Source: Gemmatimonadota bacterium (GTDB lineage Bacteria > Latescibacterota > UBA2968). Taken from it: a stretch of DNA of 53,027 nt. Where the stretch lies: the NCBI GenBank assembly GCA_026706845.1, contig JAPOXY010000005.1, positions 42,492-95,518 of the forward strand. The letters are read 5' to 3'. Positions within the stretch are counted from its first letter, which is position 1, and every line of letters begins with the position of its first letter. The notes below the pieces were generated by a model. The model was not told the origin of the DNA, did not search any database, and was given only the letters and a program-made list of their open reading frames with translations. The translations under genes were made by a program, and so were the position numbers. Of the stretch, positions 16,223 to 24,281 are shown in pieces.

Positions 16223-16999
16223 ATGACACCAGAAGAAAGGTTTATGTTTGACCTCGAGGGATATCTGGTCATCAAAAATGTGTTGACGCCCGAGGCAGTC
16301 AAACGGCTCAATGAAGTCGCTGATGCGACATTTGTGCGCGATTACGACGATCCGGGTAAGGACTCAAAGGGGCGAGTTGGTCGCCGACAAGTGGGGCGCG
16401 TGTCTGCATGGTCGCCAGAGACACAGGCTCTGATCGATCACCCGCGTATTTTGCCGTATTTAATTGAATTGCTCGGTCCAGCTTTTCGGCTCGATCACGA
16501 CTATTGCATCTTTATGAGACCGGGGGCTGCATGTGGTCGTCTGCACGGTGCGCCCGGCGGGCATACGGGCAGTCAGCGCAAGTACCTGTATATAGAAGGT
16601 GAGATGCTGAATGGGTTGAGTGTGGTGACGTTCTTTTTGGCCGATGCAAAGGCAGGAGATGGTGGCTTTACGTGTATTCCCGGAAGCCATAAGACCAATT
16701 TTGGCCAAAATGTGCCACCCGAAGTGCGAAATTTTGAACGCGTTCCCGATTATATGGTTCAACCAGAAGTGGAAGCAGGCGATGCGCTGATTTTTACAGA
16801 GGCGCTGATGCACGGCACGATGCCTTGGAGAGCAGGCCATGAACGCCGCGCATTTCTGTATAAATACGCGCCGGGCCATCTGGCATATTCCAATAAGTTT
16901 TACAATGCAGATGATTATACCAACCCATCAGATCAACAGCGGCGTATCTTAACGCCGCCATCTGCAGGAAGACGACCATCTGTGGTGGAGGGAGTGTGA
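16223..16999 (+). CDS. Phytanoyl-CoA dioxygenase family protein with an H-x-A motif
   Basis: A 258-residue double-stranded beta-helix protein of the PhyH family (Fe(II)/2-oxoglutarate oxygenases). The distal His187 ('EALMHGTMPW') and the 2-oxoglutarate-binding Arg (198 or 199) are visible. The proximal site, where most members have H-x-D/E, reads His108-Gly-Ala110 ('GRLHGAPGG'). Loss of the carboxylate is what 2OG halogenases of this family do (H-x-A or H-x-G), but it also occurs in uncharacterised branches, so a substrate or halide role is not claimed. It shares the operon with the dehydratase and SMP-30; a terminator follows. Confidence 0.85.
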   Translation: MTPEERFMFDLEGYLVIKNVLTPEAVKRLNEVADATFVRDYDDPGKDSKGRVGRRQVGRVSAWSPETQALIDHPRILPYLIELLGPAFRLDHDYCIFMRPGAACGRLHGAPGGHTGSQRKYLYIEGEMLNGLSVVTFFLADAKAGDGGFTCIPGSHKTNFGQNVPPEVRNFERVPDYMVQPEVEAGDALIFTEALMHGTMPWRAGHERRAFLYKYAPGHLAYSNKFYNADDYTNPSDQQRRILTPPSAGRRPSVVEGV

Positions 17000-17006
17000 T
17001 CCGCAG

Positions 17007-17070
17007 AAAAAAACGCGAGTGAGCGGTGTACAACTGGCCGCCTATCAGGCCAGTTCATTTGAGCGTTTTT
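17007..17070 (+). terminator. Hairpin terminator after the PhyH-like gene
   Basis: AACTGGCC (17032-17039) pairs with GGCCAGTT (17048-17055), and an outer AAAAACGC (from about 17008) can pair with GCGTTTTT (17063-17070), leaving a T-run at the end. It ends the SMP-30, dehydratase and oxygenase operon. Confidence 0.7.
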
Positions 17071-17096
17071 CGCAGATACACACAGATAAATGGGAG

Positions 17097-17116
17097 GGGC
17101 GAAAAACCTTTCGCCC
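17097..17116 (+). other. Short hairpin in the leader of the second sulfatase-like gene
   Basis: GGGCGAAA (17097-17104) and TTTCGCCC (17109-17116) form an 8-bp perfect stem with a 4-base loop, ending about 18 bases before the start codon and just before the AAGGGAGA ribosome site. It could affect translation; that is inference. Confidence 0.6.
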
Positions 17117-17134
17117 GTTGTGAAGGGAGATTCT

Positions 17135-18577
17135 ATGAATATTGTTCTCATTATTATTGATACGATGCGCTACGACTATATTGGTGCTAATGGAAATGAC
17201 TGGATTGAAACGCCCAATCTCGATCGCTTGGCCGCACAGTCGTGGTGTTTTGACCGCGCTTTTGCCGCCAGCTTTCCCACGATTCCCTATCGCACGGATG
17301 TTATGACCGGAAAATACGGCAGCCCCTTCCACACCTGGAAACCCTTGCCTTTTGACACGCGGTCTCTTCCCTCGGTGCTGGGCGAAGCGGGATACGCGAC
17401 ACAACTCATTCACGATACGCCTCATCTCGTCAACGGTGGGCACGCATTTGATTATCCCTTCCACACCTGGACATTTATTCGCGGGGCAGAGGTTGACCGC
17501 GCCTGGATGGACGATGAAGCGCAGTGGCCGAGCAATTGGAGCAGAGATCCCTTATTCGATGTTCTGGGCAAAGACGCGGATCTGACAAAACACAATTACA
17601 CGTATGCCCGTACCAATCGGGGACGCACAAATTTAGACGATTGGAATTGCGCGAAGTTATTCAATACCGCAGCCCAATTCTTGCGGGACAATGCGCGGCG
17701 GGAAAATTTCTTTCTCTGGATTGACTGCTTTGATCCCCACGAACCGTGGGACGTGCCTCCGGCCTTTATGCTGAAATACGACAAGACCCCCGGTTACGAT
17801 GGGCGGCTTGATCCCCGCGCTTTTCAAGGCGGAGGACGCAATAACCCCAATTTGCCCGATGAAGCCAAAGCGCGCCTCAAAGCGAGTTATGCCGCCAAAG
17901 TTACGTGGATGGACCACTGCTTCGGGCGGTTTCTCGAGGCTTTCGACGCCACGGGATTGAGCAAAAATACCGCGATCATAATTGCTGGGGATCACGGTAC
18001 TAATGTAGGTGAGCGCGGGCGCTTTGGCAAGTACGCGCCTGTGTACGAGCAGGAGATTCACATTCCGCTTATTATCAAAACTCCTGATGGCGACGCGGGA
18101 CGCAGTTCAGCTATTTTTCAACCCCAGGATTTTTTCGCTACTGTTGCCAACTTGACCGGTGCGCCAATTCCGGGAGAGATAGACAGCCAGGATATCCTCA
18201 CCGCCGCACGGGAAGGGAGTGCGGGAATGCGACAACTCGCGCTTGCTGGCACTGCCCGGGGGTGGGCACCACAGCGCGGATTTTTCACTGTGTTCGACCA
18301 GGACGGGTACCTGGAATGGCAACCCGAAGCAGAAGACTGCATGCTCACGCCTTATGGTTCGCTGGACAACACGGCGGCAGAATATCCCGATCGCGTCCAG
18401 AATCTGCATGCCGCTGGTCTTTCTGAACTCGAGCGCCGGGGAGCTGATCCACTCTTGATCGACTGGCTCAAAAATGGTGCAGAGGGCCAGGTGCCCGAGA
18501 ATTGTCGCCTTTTCGATGGCTGGCCCGGGCCAGAAGGGTTTCAGACGTATTTTGCAAGAGCTTATGGCGGTGCGTGA
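17135..18577 (+). CDS. Sulfatase-superfamily hydrolase with Thr at the nucleophile position (second copy)
   Basis: A 480-residue protein related to the one at 11017. Metal Asp9 in 'VLIIIDTMRYDYIG', 'IIAGDHGTNVGERG' for the second metal site and 'WIDCFDPHEPWDVP' are present. The nucleophile motif is Thr49-Ile-Pro-Tyr-Arg53 ('SFPTIPYRTDVMTG'), again without Cys or Ser. No signal peptide is visible. I chose ATG 17135 because AAGGGAGA sits 7 bases upstream; the open frame starting at 17090 lacks a ribosome site. Downstream is a head-on GWxTD gene whose stop is 2 bases away. Substrate and ester type unknown. Confidence 0.88.
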   Translation: MNIVLIIIDTMRYDYIGANGNDWIETPNLDRLAAQSWCFDRAFAASFPTIPYRTDVMTGKYGSPFHTWKPLPFDTRSLPSVLGEAGYATQLIHDTPHLVNGGHAFDYPFHTWTFIRGAEVDRAWMDDEAQWPSNWSRDPLFDVLGKDADLTKHNYTYARTNRGRTNLDDWNCAKLFNTAAQFLRDNARRENFFLWIDCFDPHEPWDVPPAFMLKYDKTPGYDGRLDPRAFQGGGRNNPNLPDEAKARLKASYAAKVTWMDHCFGRFLEAFDATGLSKNTAIIIAGDHGTNVGERGRFGKYAPVYEQEIHIPLIIKTPDGDAGRSSAIFQPQDFFATVANLTGAPIPGEIDSQDILTAAREGSAGMRQLALAGTARGWAPQRGFFTVFDQDGYLEWQPEAEDCMLTPYGSLDNTAAEYPDRVQNLHAAGLSELERRGADPLLIDWLKNGAEGQVPENCRLFDGWPGPEGFQTYFARAYGGA

Positions 18578-18578
18578 T

Positions 18579-21500
18579 TTACCTGGCAATAAAAAATATC
18601 ACGTCTTTGGCGACTTTTTCTTTTGTATGCAAATCCGTCACTGCCACCTCTAATTCATAGCGCCCCGCCTCTGATCCCTTTACGTCAATCTCCAGATAAT
18701 TGTACTCTGTTTTCTGCGTGCCTGTTTGTTCGTAAGAAATCGTTACCACTTTCTTTTGTTCAATACCCAGGAGTTTTCCGACCGCGCGCAAAATTGTCAC
18801 GGCCAGGGGTTTACCTTTGCGGGGTGATATTTGGTAATCCATCTGGTAGCGCGTTTGACCCAATTCGTCGTGTGTCAACCCATAGACTTCGTAATAAATT
18901 GTCACGGGTTGTCCGGGCAAATAGGTTTTGGATGGCATAGGTACGACTTTGTGTCCACCTTTTACTTTTGTGGAAGGGTCTTCTACCACCAGACCGGCCA
19001 TCTCGATGTCGGAAAGCATCAGCGAAGGACCTGTATATGGCTCCACTGTCAGCGACCGGGTATATGCGCCTCGCAGGTTGCCTTTCGGGCTGCGTACCTC
19101 TACCCCCAGGTGATAGTTGCCCGGCGGTAGATTGAGGGCGATTTGATCAACGGCGAGATCGCCCGCTCCCAGCGAATCTGTCGCATCTACCGCAAAAGGC
19201 AGGGGTGCCATCTTGCGATAGACGGGTCTCCAGGTGCTGTCAAATAACGCAATGCCCCGTTCCAAAATACCGGTTGCCTGTACGCTGTCTGGCAAATTGG
19301 CAAGGGGTACGCCGTAATACACTTCCATGCGGCTGTGCTCGTTTTTTCCCTGGAAATCGACCGCGTCGAAATGGAAATTCAATACATCATCAAAGGGCGG
19401 CATGAGATCTGCCTGCGCTTGAATGGCCGATGCCACCTGCCGGTCCGGCCGTCGGTCTGTCCACAGCGCCATGTTGAAGTGCGATTCGCTGCGGCCCTGT
19501 GGGATATCGGGATAGATGTAGTTCCCTTTCCGATCTAAAGCTGTGAATACCACTTCAATTCCCCCGGCGACATCCGGATAAATCCAGTATTCCCAGCGCG
19601 TGCCGCTATCGATGGGATAGAGCGGATAGCCCCGCACCGTCTTATCGCTCGCACCCCGATCATAGCCGCTGAGTTCCACTGTGGGCTGGTAGCGGTCAGT
19701 GCTTACCTGGTTATAAGATGTGGCACCAAAACGGGAGCGGTTGGGGTTCAATTCAAAGTCTATTGCCTCAAAATCGTTTACAGTGACCTCAAGCCCGTAT
19801 TCATCCTGGATCGCCACATCTTGCAGAGATGTCCGCAACCTGCCCATCCGCGCGATTATCTCTTTGCGACCATCTACTGGAATGCCCAGCCACAGCCGCT
19901 CCTTGACCCGCACGACATCGGGGTCCGTCTCATAGCGCACATTGCCCGAACGGCTTTTGTGCGCGGGTTCTCCATAGCGAATATAAATTTCTCCGCGCCT
20001 GTCCCACGGCTTGCGCCCGGTTGAAAAATGCTGCATCGCATATAGCACCCTACGATAGTGCTCTACCAGACGCTCGTTGCCCGGCGTGGCTGGCGTGGGG
20101 TCTCGGCGCTGCCAGAACATCCGCACAAAGTCCGGTTGCTGCTCGGGCGGCAATGCCTCGTAAGTGGCAGTCTCTTTCAGGGTCGCAATAAGGCGGATGT
20201 CTTGCAGAAGTCCGCGCGTGTCGTCATCTACGGTGCGCAAATACTCGGCCATCACCTTTTGCGCTTCTCCTGTTTGTCCCATCAGTTGATACACACCCAG
20301 GAGCAGAGGAAGGCATTCTTCGCGCAGTTCGGGCCGCGTGTCCATCAGTTCGCGCCACACATGCGTCGCCCTTGCGCGTTGTCCCCGTTTCAACCATATT
20401 CGCCCCAGATCGAATCGCGCGCGCGCGTGCATCGGGTTTACCACAATCTGTCGGGTATAGGCTTTCTCGGCAGCTTCGATCTTGCCCTCGCGTTCAAACA
20501 CCCGCCCGAGCAAATACAGCAACTCAGGGTGATGGGTATAGGCTTCAATGGCCTCTTTCAAGGCGTCTTCCGCTCGCTGTTTACCCCCGAGCAAGCGGGC
20601 AAGCGCGCGGTTGACCTGCGCGGTTTTCCAGTCGGGACGAAGGGCGAGAGCCTGACCATAAGCCGTCACGGCTTCGTCCCACCGCTTGCGTCCCATGTGG
20701 GATATTCCCACACCGTTGTACACTTCGGGCAATACTCCGCCTGAGTTCAATGCCGAGTTAAATGTCCGTTCCGCATAGGGTAAGTTGCTCGCAAACAAAT
20801 AGGCATATCCCTGCGCGGCTTGTCCCATTAAATCTTTTCCATCTTCATCGAGGAGTTCCTCAAGCACCGCCAGGGCATCTCTTGCCATTGCTGTATCTGG
20901 CAGCACCTGTCGAGCTGTATAGCGCGGGTCGAGATGCTTTGCCATTTCTTTGCGCCTGCCCATGGCCGTGATTATCGCCCCGTTCAGGTTGGGAGGTGCA
21001 CCAAAACCGAACAGTGGATTGTAATACGACCGCGCCACGATTGGATTGCGATCCATCCAGAATCCATAGAGGAATGCCGCGCGGTCTGCGCGTCCCAGGC
21101 CAGTATATACGGTTTCAACCTCAGACCTACCAAATCGTTTTAATAAGTGCTGCGCTGTTTTTGCACGCTGGTCGTCAAAGCCAGAAGCCGGAACGAGTGC
21201 GTCGCCCAGTATTTCAAATTTTCGGGCCGATACGAGCGTATCCCTCCCCGCCGCGACCTGAACCCGCAACGTGTATGTTCCCGGCAGAAGTTCACGAGTG
21301 GGAATGCCTTCGGCGAATTTGACTTCACCCCGATACCCGGGAAATGACCGCTGATCGCGCCAGAGGCGATGTCCGTATCGGTCTTCTATCTGCATCTCAA
21401 TCCGGTGGCTCTGATAGCCCAGATAATACACCTCAAAATACAGGTAGAGCGGTGTCCCTCGCTGATATTGCCGCGCTGGATTGGGCAGGATCAAGCGCCC

Positions 21501-22049
21501 GTTTTTTCGAAACATCTCAAGAGCTTCTCCAGCTCCCTGTGGATTGAATCCGGAAGACAGGTACAGATCGCTCATGCCTATTTTCCCGGGATCGTAAGCG
21601 GGTACATCGAGAGAAAATACCGCCAATCCCGCCCGGTCGGCCTGCAAGTCGCTCAGGGTCAGTTCCCCGCGATAGCGACCTGTGGGCAGGCGCACCTGTA
21701 CCATGTCATATACCATGCGGTCTGTATCGACGGTGGCTTCCAGCGATTCGGCTGTCAGCCTGCTTTCTGCCTCCACCTGCTGCACAACGTCTCCGGCATC
21801 GTTTAAGACCCGCAGCGAGGGCTTGTACCGCGCGAGATAAATCCCCGAATTTTGGCGCAAAAATGCAAATTGCGCCACGGGGAACCGCAGGGTAACTTCT
21901 TCGAATCCCTCGCGGCCCCGATATAGAAAACTGCACACATCAATCTCAAAAGCTATGGATCCTTCTCCGCGCGGCGGGAGATCCATCTCGCTGGCGTGTA
22001 TTTCACAAACTGCGACTATTAAACTCAAAAATATCGTCGCGATACGCAT
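18579..22049 (-). CDS. GWxTD-domain TPR protein, large form
   Basis: A 1156-residue secreted protein (signal peptide about residues 1-19). In order: beta-rich N-terminal region (about 20-290) not seen in its paralogue; a region with 'RADRAAFLYGFWMDRNP' (about 320-335); TPR-type helix pairs (about 405-600, e.g. 'PEVYNGVGISHMGRKRWDEAVTAYGQALAL'-like); a GWxTD-type domain (about 635-760) with 'FWQRRDPTP', 'NERLVEHYRRVLYAMQHF' and 'DRRGEIYIRYGEP'; then a beta-rich C-terminal part with repeated 'YEVYGL...YQMDYQI' strands (about 850-1156). Proteins with TIGR04514 (GWxTD) domains are common in Bacteroidota and related phyla, function poorly known, often cell envelope. It is 17 bases after the permease gene, so probably co-transcribed. 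Confidence 0.9.
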   Translation of the reverse strand: MRIATIFLSLIVAVCEIHASEMDLPPRGEGSIAFEIDVCSFLYRGREGFEEVTLRFPVAQFAFLRQNSGIYLARYKPSLRVLNDAGDVVQQVEAESRLTAESLEATVDTDRMVYDMVQVRLPTGRYRGELTLSDLQADRAGLAVFSLDVPAYDPGKIGMSDLYLSSGFNPQGAGEALEMFRKNGRLILPNPARQYQRGTPLYLYFEVYYLGYQSHRIEMQIEDRYGHRLWRDQRSFPGYRGEVKFAEGIPTRELLPGTYTLRVQVAAGRDTLVSARKFEILGDALVPASGFDDQRAKTAQHLLKRFGRSEVETVYTGLGRADRAAFLYGFWMDRNPIVARSYYNPLFGFGAPPNLNGAIITAMGRRKEMAKHLDPRYTARQVLPDTAMARDALAVLEELLDEDGKDLMGQAAQGYAYLFASNLPYAERTFNSALNSGGVLPEVYNGVGISHMGRKRWDEAVTAYGQALALRPDWKTAQVNRALARLLGGKQRAEDALKEAIEAYTHHPELLYLLGRVFEREGKIEAAEKAYTRQIVVNPMHARARFDLGRIWLKRGQRARATHVWRELMDTRPELREECLPLLLGVYQLMGQTGEAQKVMAEYLRTVDDDTRGLLQDIRLIATLKETATYEALPPEQQPDFVRMFWQRRDPTPATPGNERLVEHYRRVLYAMQHFSTGRKPWDRRGEIYIRYGEPAHKSRSGNVRYETDPDVVRVKERLWLGIPVDGRKEIIARMGRLRTSLQDVAIQDEYGLEVTVNDFEAIDFELNPNRSRFGATSYNQVSTDRYQPTVELSGYDRGASDKTVRGYPLYPIDSGTRWEYWIYPDVAGGIEVVFTALDRKGNYIYPDIPQGRSESHFNMALWTDRRPDRQVASAIQAQADLMPPFDDVLNFHFDAVDFQGKNEHSRMEVYYGVPLANLPDSVQATGILERGIALFDSTWRPVYRKMAPLPFAVDATDSLGAGDLAVDQIALNLPPGNYHLGVEVRSPKGNLRGAYTRSLTVEPYTGPSLMLSDIEMAGLVVEDPSTKVKGGHKVVPMPSKTYLPGQPVTIYYEVYGLTHDELGQTRYQMDYQISPRKGKPLAVTILRAVGKLLGIEQKKVVTISYEQTGTQKTEYNYLEIDVKGSEAGRYELEVAVTDLHTKEKVAKDVIFFIAR

Positions 22050-22066
22050 AGTATTCCTCTTTGGAT

Positions 22067-23806
22067 TTAGACAGGTGCGTTCACGCGCACGGTTACGATA
22101 TCCGTGTCGTGATATTGCTGGTGGCGCACAGACGACGCGAGATGCTGCAACAGCCGAAGTGAAATTTCTCGCTCACTGGACAATTCATCCGTCTGTGCAT
22201 TGAGTAGCGCGAGTCGATCCTGAAGATTTTCCTTTCCGGGTGCGATAACGAACTCGAGGACTGCGTCGCCTTCTTCTCTGTACGCGGTAAGGCGCAAGCG
22301 CCGTCGGTCGCGTTCTTCTTCATCTTGCGGGATGAGTGTCAGCAATGTCTCCTCAGCGGCAGCGTCCAGACGGTTCGACATTGCCGTGTCCCAGCCGTTG
22401 CGGGATGTAAATGCGCCGAGAAAGTCGCTGATTTTTGGCAGGGCGGAGATATCGAACTCTGTTTCTATCCGACTGCGGCGAGGTTCTGTTAGTTCCACGA
22501 ATATGGTCATGAGGATGGCTGTGAAACCGCCCGCGCTCATTCCATTCTGCAACAGACCGCCTGCAAATTCCGAGATGTATTCGGGAAATATCAGGCCGCT
22601 CTGGAAACCAACACCGACAAAGAACGCGATGCCGACAATCATGCCGTTGCGATAGTCGATTCCATCCTGGACGACTATCTTCAGGCCGACTACGAAGAGC
22701 GCTGATAGCAGTACGGTGAGATAAGCCGCGATGACGGGACCTGGTATCGCCAGGATTGAGGCGAGTACTTTCGGAAGAAACGCCATCGCAATGAACACTG
22801 CCCCGGTGGCAACCCCGACGCTGCGGGCGCCGACCCCGGTGAGTTCGGTCACCGATACACCCACTGTATAGGCTGTGTTTGGCATTGTTCCCGCGAGACC
22901 GGAAATCAGAGTGCTCATACCATCTACGGTTAACGCACCCTGCACTGTCCGAAAATCCACTGCCCGGCTCTGGCGCCACGATATGCGCTGGATGGCGATG
23001 GCACTGCTGATCGTTCGGATGGTATTGATTACGGCGACGAGCAAGAATGCCGGAAGCAGTGCCCAGAATGTCGGTCCAAAATCGAGATCAAAGCCCGGCC
23101 ATTCGTTCGTCGGTATGCCGATCCACGAAGCCGAGGCGACGCGGTCTGTGTCGTATAGACCGAAGAAGCCGCCAATTACTGAGCCAGCGACGACGCCGAT
23201 GACCGGTGCCCACAGACGCAACGCTCCTGTCGCCTTTAGCGCGGTGCCGCTGATGATGATGATTGTTGCAAGCGCACTCAGCGGAGCAGATAGGACCGGG
23301 GTTCCGGGTGGTGTGGCCGACAGCAGGTTCAAGATGGCTGGCATTACCGTGATGGGTATCAGCATGATAACTGTTCCCGCCACAGTAGGGGTTAAGAGGC
23401 GCTGGAACAGCGAAAGCCGATGGGAAAGTACAAGGGGGACGAGCGATGTGATGACGACCAGGGTGGCGAGCATCGCCGGACCGCCTTCGGCAACGGCTGT
23501 GATGCAGACCGCGATAAAGGCCGCAGAAGGTCCCATAGCGAGTATGTAACCCATGCCGATCCGGCCGATGCGGACCGATTGCAGGATTGTGGCTGCGCCG
23601 CCGACCGCGACAGCGGTAAACACTGCCCACGATAGATAGGCTTCGGTCGCACCCGCAGCGCGCATCACGACTGTTGGGATCAATATGATGCCGGCTATAC
23701 TGAGGACGGCGATTTGGAAGCCAAGGCCAAGGGAGAGAGGGGCCGAGAGCCTGTCGTCGGGCTGGTAGCGGATGCGTGAGGATCCGCCGGGGTTATTGGT
23801 GCTCAT
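22067..23806 (-). CDS. NCS2-type nucleobase permease with an extra C-terminal domain
   Basis: A 579-residue protein. Residues about 20-440 are a nucleobase-ascorbate transporter (NCS2) with about 14 helices and the conserved 'GTMPNTAYTVGVSVTELTGVGAR' core (the substrate-site motif). It should import xanthine, uracil or a similar base by proton symport. Residues about 452-579 form a soluble extra domain ('SNRLDAAAEETLLTLI', 'RRRLRLTAYREEGDAVLEFVIAP', then 'ISLRLLQHLASSVRHQQY') that faintly recalls RsbW-type ATPase domains but lacks their clear N-box Asn. This is unusual for NCS2. The ATG at 23806 has no ribosome site; a heptamer tandem repeat lies directly upstream. Confidence 0.9.
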   Translation of the reverse strand: MSTNNPGGSSRIRYQPDDRLSAPLSLGLGFQIAVLSIAGIILIPTVVMRAAGATEAYLSWAVFTAVAVGGAATILQSVRIGRIGMGYILAMGPSAAFIAVCITAVAEGGPAMLATLVVITSLVPLVLSHRLSLFQRLLTPTVAGTVIMLIPITVMPAILNLLSATPPGTPVLSAPLSALATIIIISGTALKATGALRLWAPVIGVVAGSVIGGFFGLYDTDRVASASWIGIPTNEWPGFDLDFGPTFWALLPAFLLVAVINTIRTISSAIAIQRISWRQSRAVDFRTVQGALTVDGMSTLISGLAGTMPNTAYTVGVSVTELTGVGARSVGVATGAVFIAMAFLPKVLASILAIPGPVIAAYLTVLLSALFVVGLKIVVQDGIDYRNGMIVGIAFFVGVGFQSGLIFPEYISEFAGGLLQNGMSAGGFTAILMTIFVELTEPRRSRIETEFDISALPKISDFLGAFTSRNGWDTAMSNRLDAAAEETLLTLIPQDEEERDRRRLRLTAYREEGDAVLEFVIAPGKENLQDRLALLNAQTDELSSEREISLRLLQHLASSVRHQQYHDTDIVTVRVNAPV

Positions 23807-23841
23807 TGTGAAGTGTGAAGTATGAAGTGTGAAGTGTGAAA
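23807..23841. repeat. Heptamer tandem repeat (TGTGAAG)5 abutting a start codon
   Basis: Five 7-base units: TGTGAAG, TGTGAAG, TATGAAG, TGTGAAG, TGTGAAA. The tract begins right next to the ATG (23804-23806) of the permease gene, where a ribosome site should be. Changes in copy number would alter the leader without touching the frame. Confidence 0.85.
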
Positions 23842-23880
23842 GGTTGAATAAGCGGAACCGTCATCAAATCCCCATAAACC

Positions 23881-23914
23881 AACAGGCCCCGAATTTCCAT
23901 CCAGGGCCTGTTCT
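23881..23914. terminator. Hairpin after the ACP gene
   Basis: AACAGGCCC (23881-23889) pairs perfectly with GGGCCTGTT (23904-23912) around a 14-base loop. The T-run is weak on either strand, so it is a probable but not certain terminator for the hydrolase-PKS-ACP operon. Confidence 0.55.
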
Positions 23915-23948
23915 TTAAGAAGCGTACGTTCTCCGGCTGGAGAGGATT

Positions 23949-24191
23949 TTAGCCAGCTGCGTCCAGCCGCTCGACCAACTCCTGTACGCTTTTGACATCA
24001 CCGCAATCTTCAAGCGTAAATTCAACGTTGAATTCCTGTGCGACTACTTTCGCGAACGCGACGAGATCTACAGAGGAAATTCCGGCCTCCTGGAGGCTGA
24101 TGTCCAGATCATCGGGCAACTCAATTGGCTGTCCATCGACTTCCAAATTTTCCGCGATGAGGTTTCTGATACGTTCTGCGGTTGAAGCCAT
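23949..24191 (-). CDS. Discrete acyl carrier protein
   Basis: An 80-residue ACP of standard length. The phosphopantetheine site is in 'AGISSVDLVAFAK' (Ser in the place of the usual D-S-L-D; second Ser attached to the prosthetic group by position), preceded by 'IELPDDLDISLQE' and followed by the acidic helix 'EFTLEDCGDVKSVQELVERL'. GGAGAG precedes the ATG by 6 bases. It lies 91 bases after the PKS stop on the same strand. Because the PKS second module has no ACP, this free ACP probably carries its intermediate; that is inference. Confidence 0.92.
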   Translation of the reverse strand: MASTAERIRNLIAENLEVDGQPIELPDDLDISLQEAGISSVDLVAFAKVVAQEFNVEFTLEDCGDVKSVQELVERLDAAG

Positions 24192-24281
24192 TGTTACTCT
24201 CCTTTCGTAAGGTAGATGGTTTGAACCGAAAAGATAGTGTTCGGCAGGCGTAAAGTCAAATTTTTTTTCAGGTCGTTTTGG

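Noticed and set aside
22875-23549. 224-codon plus-strand open frame
   Set aside because: It is the mirror of the NCS2 permease coding region; no start signal or family features.
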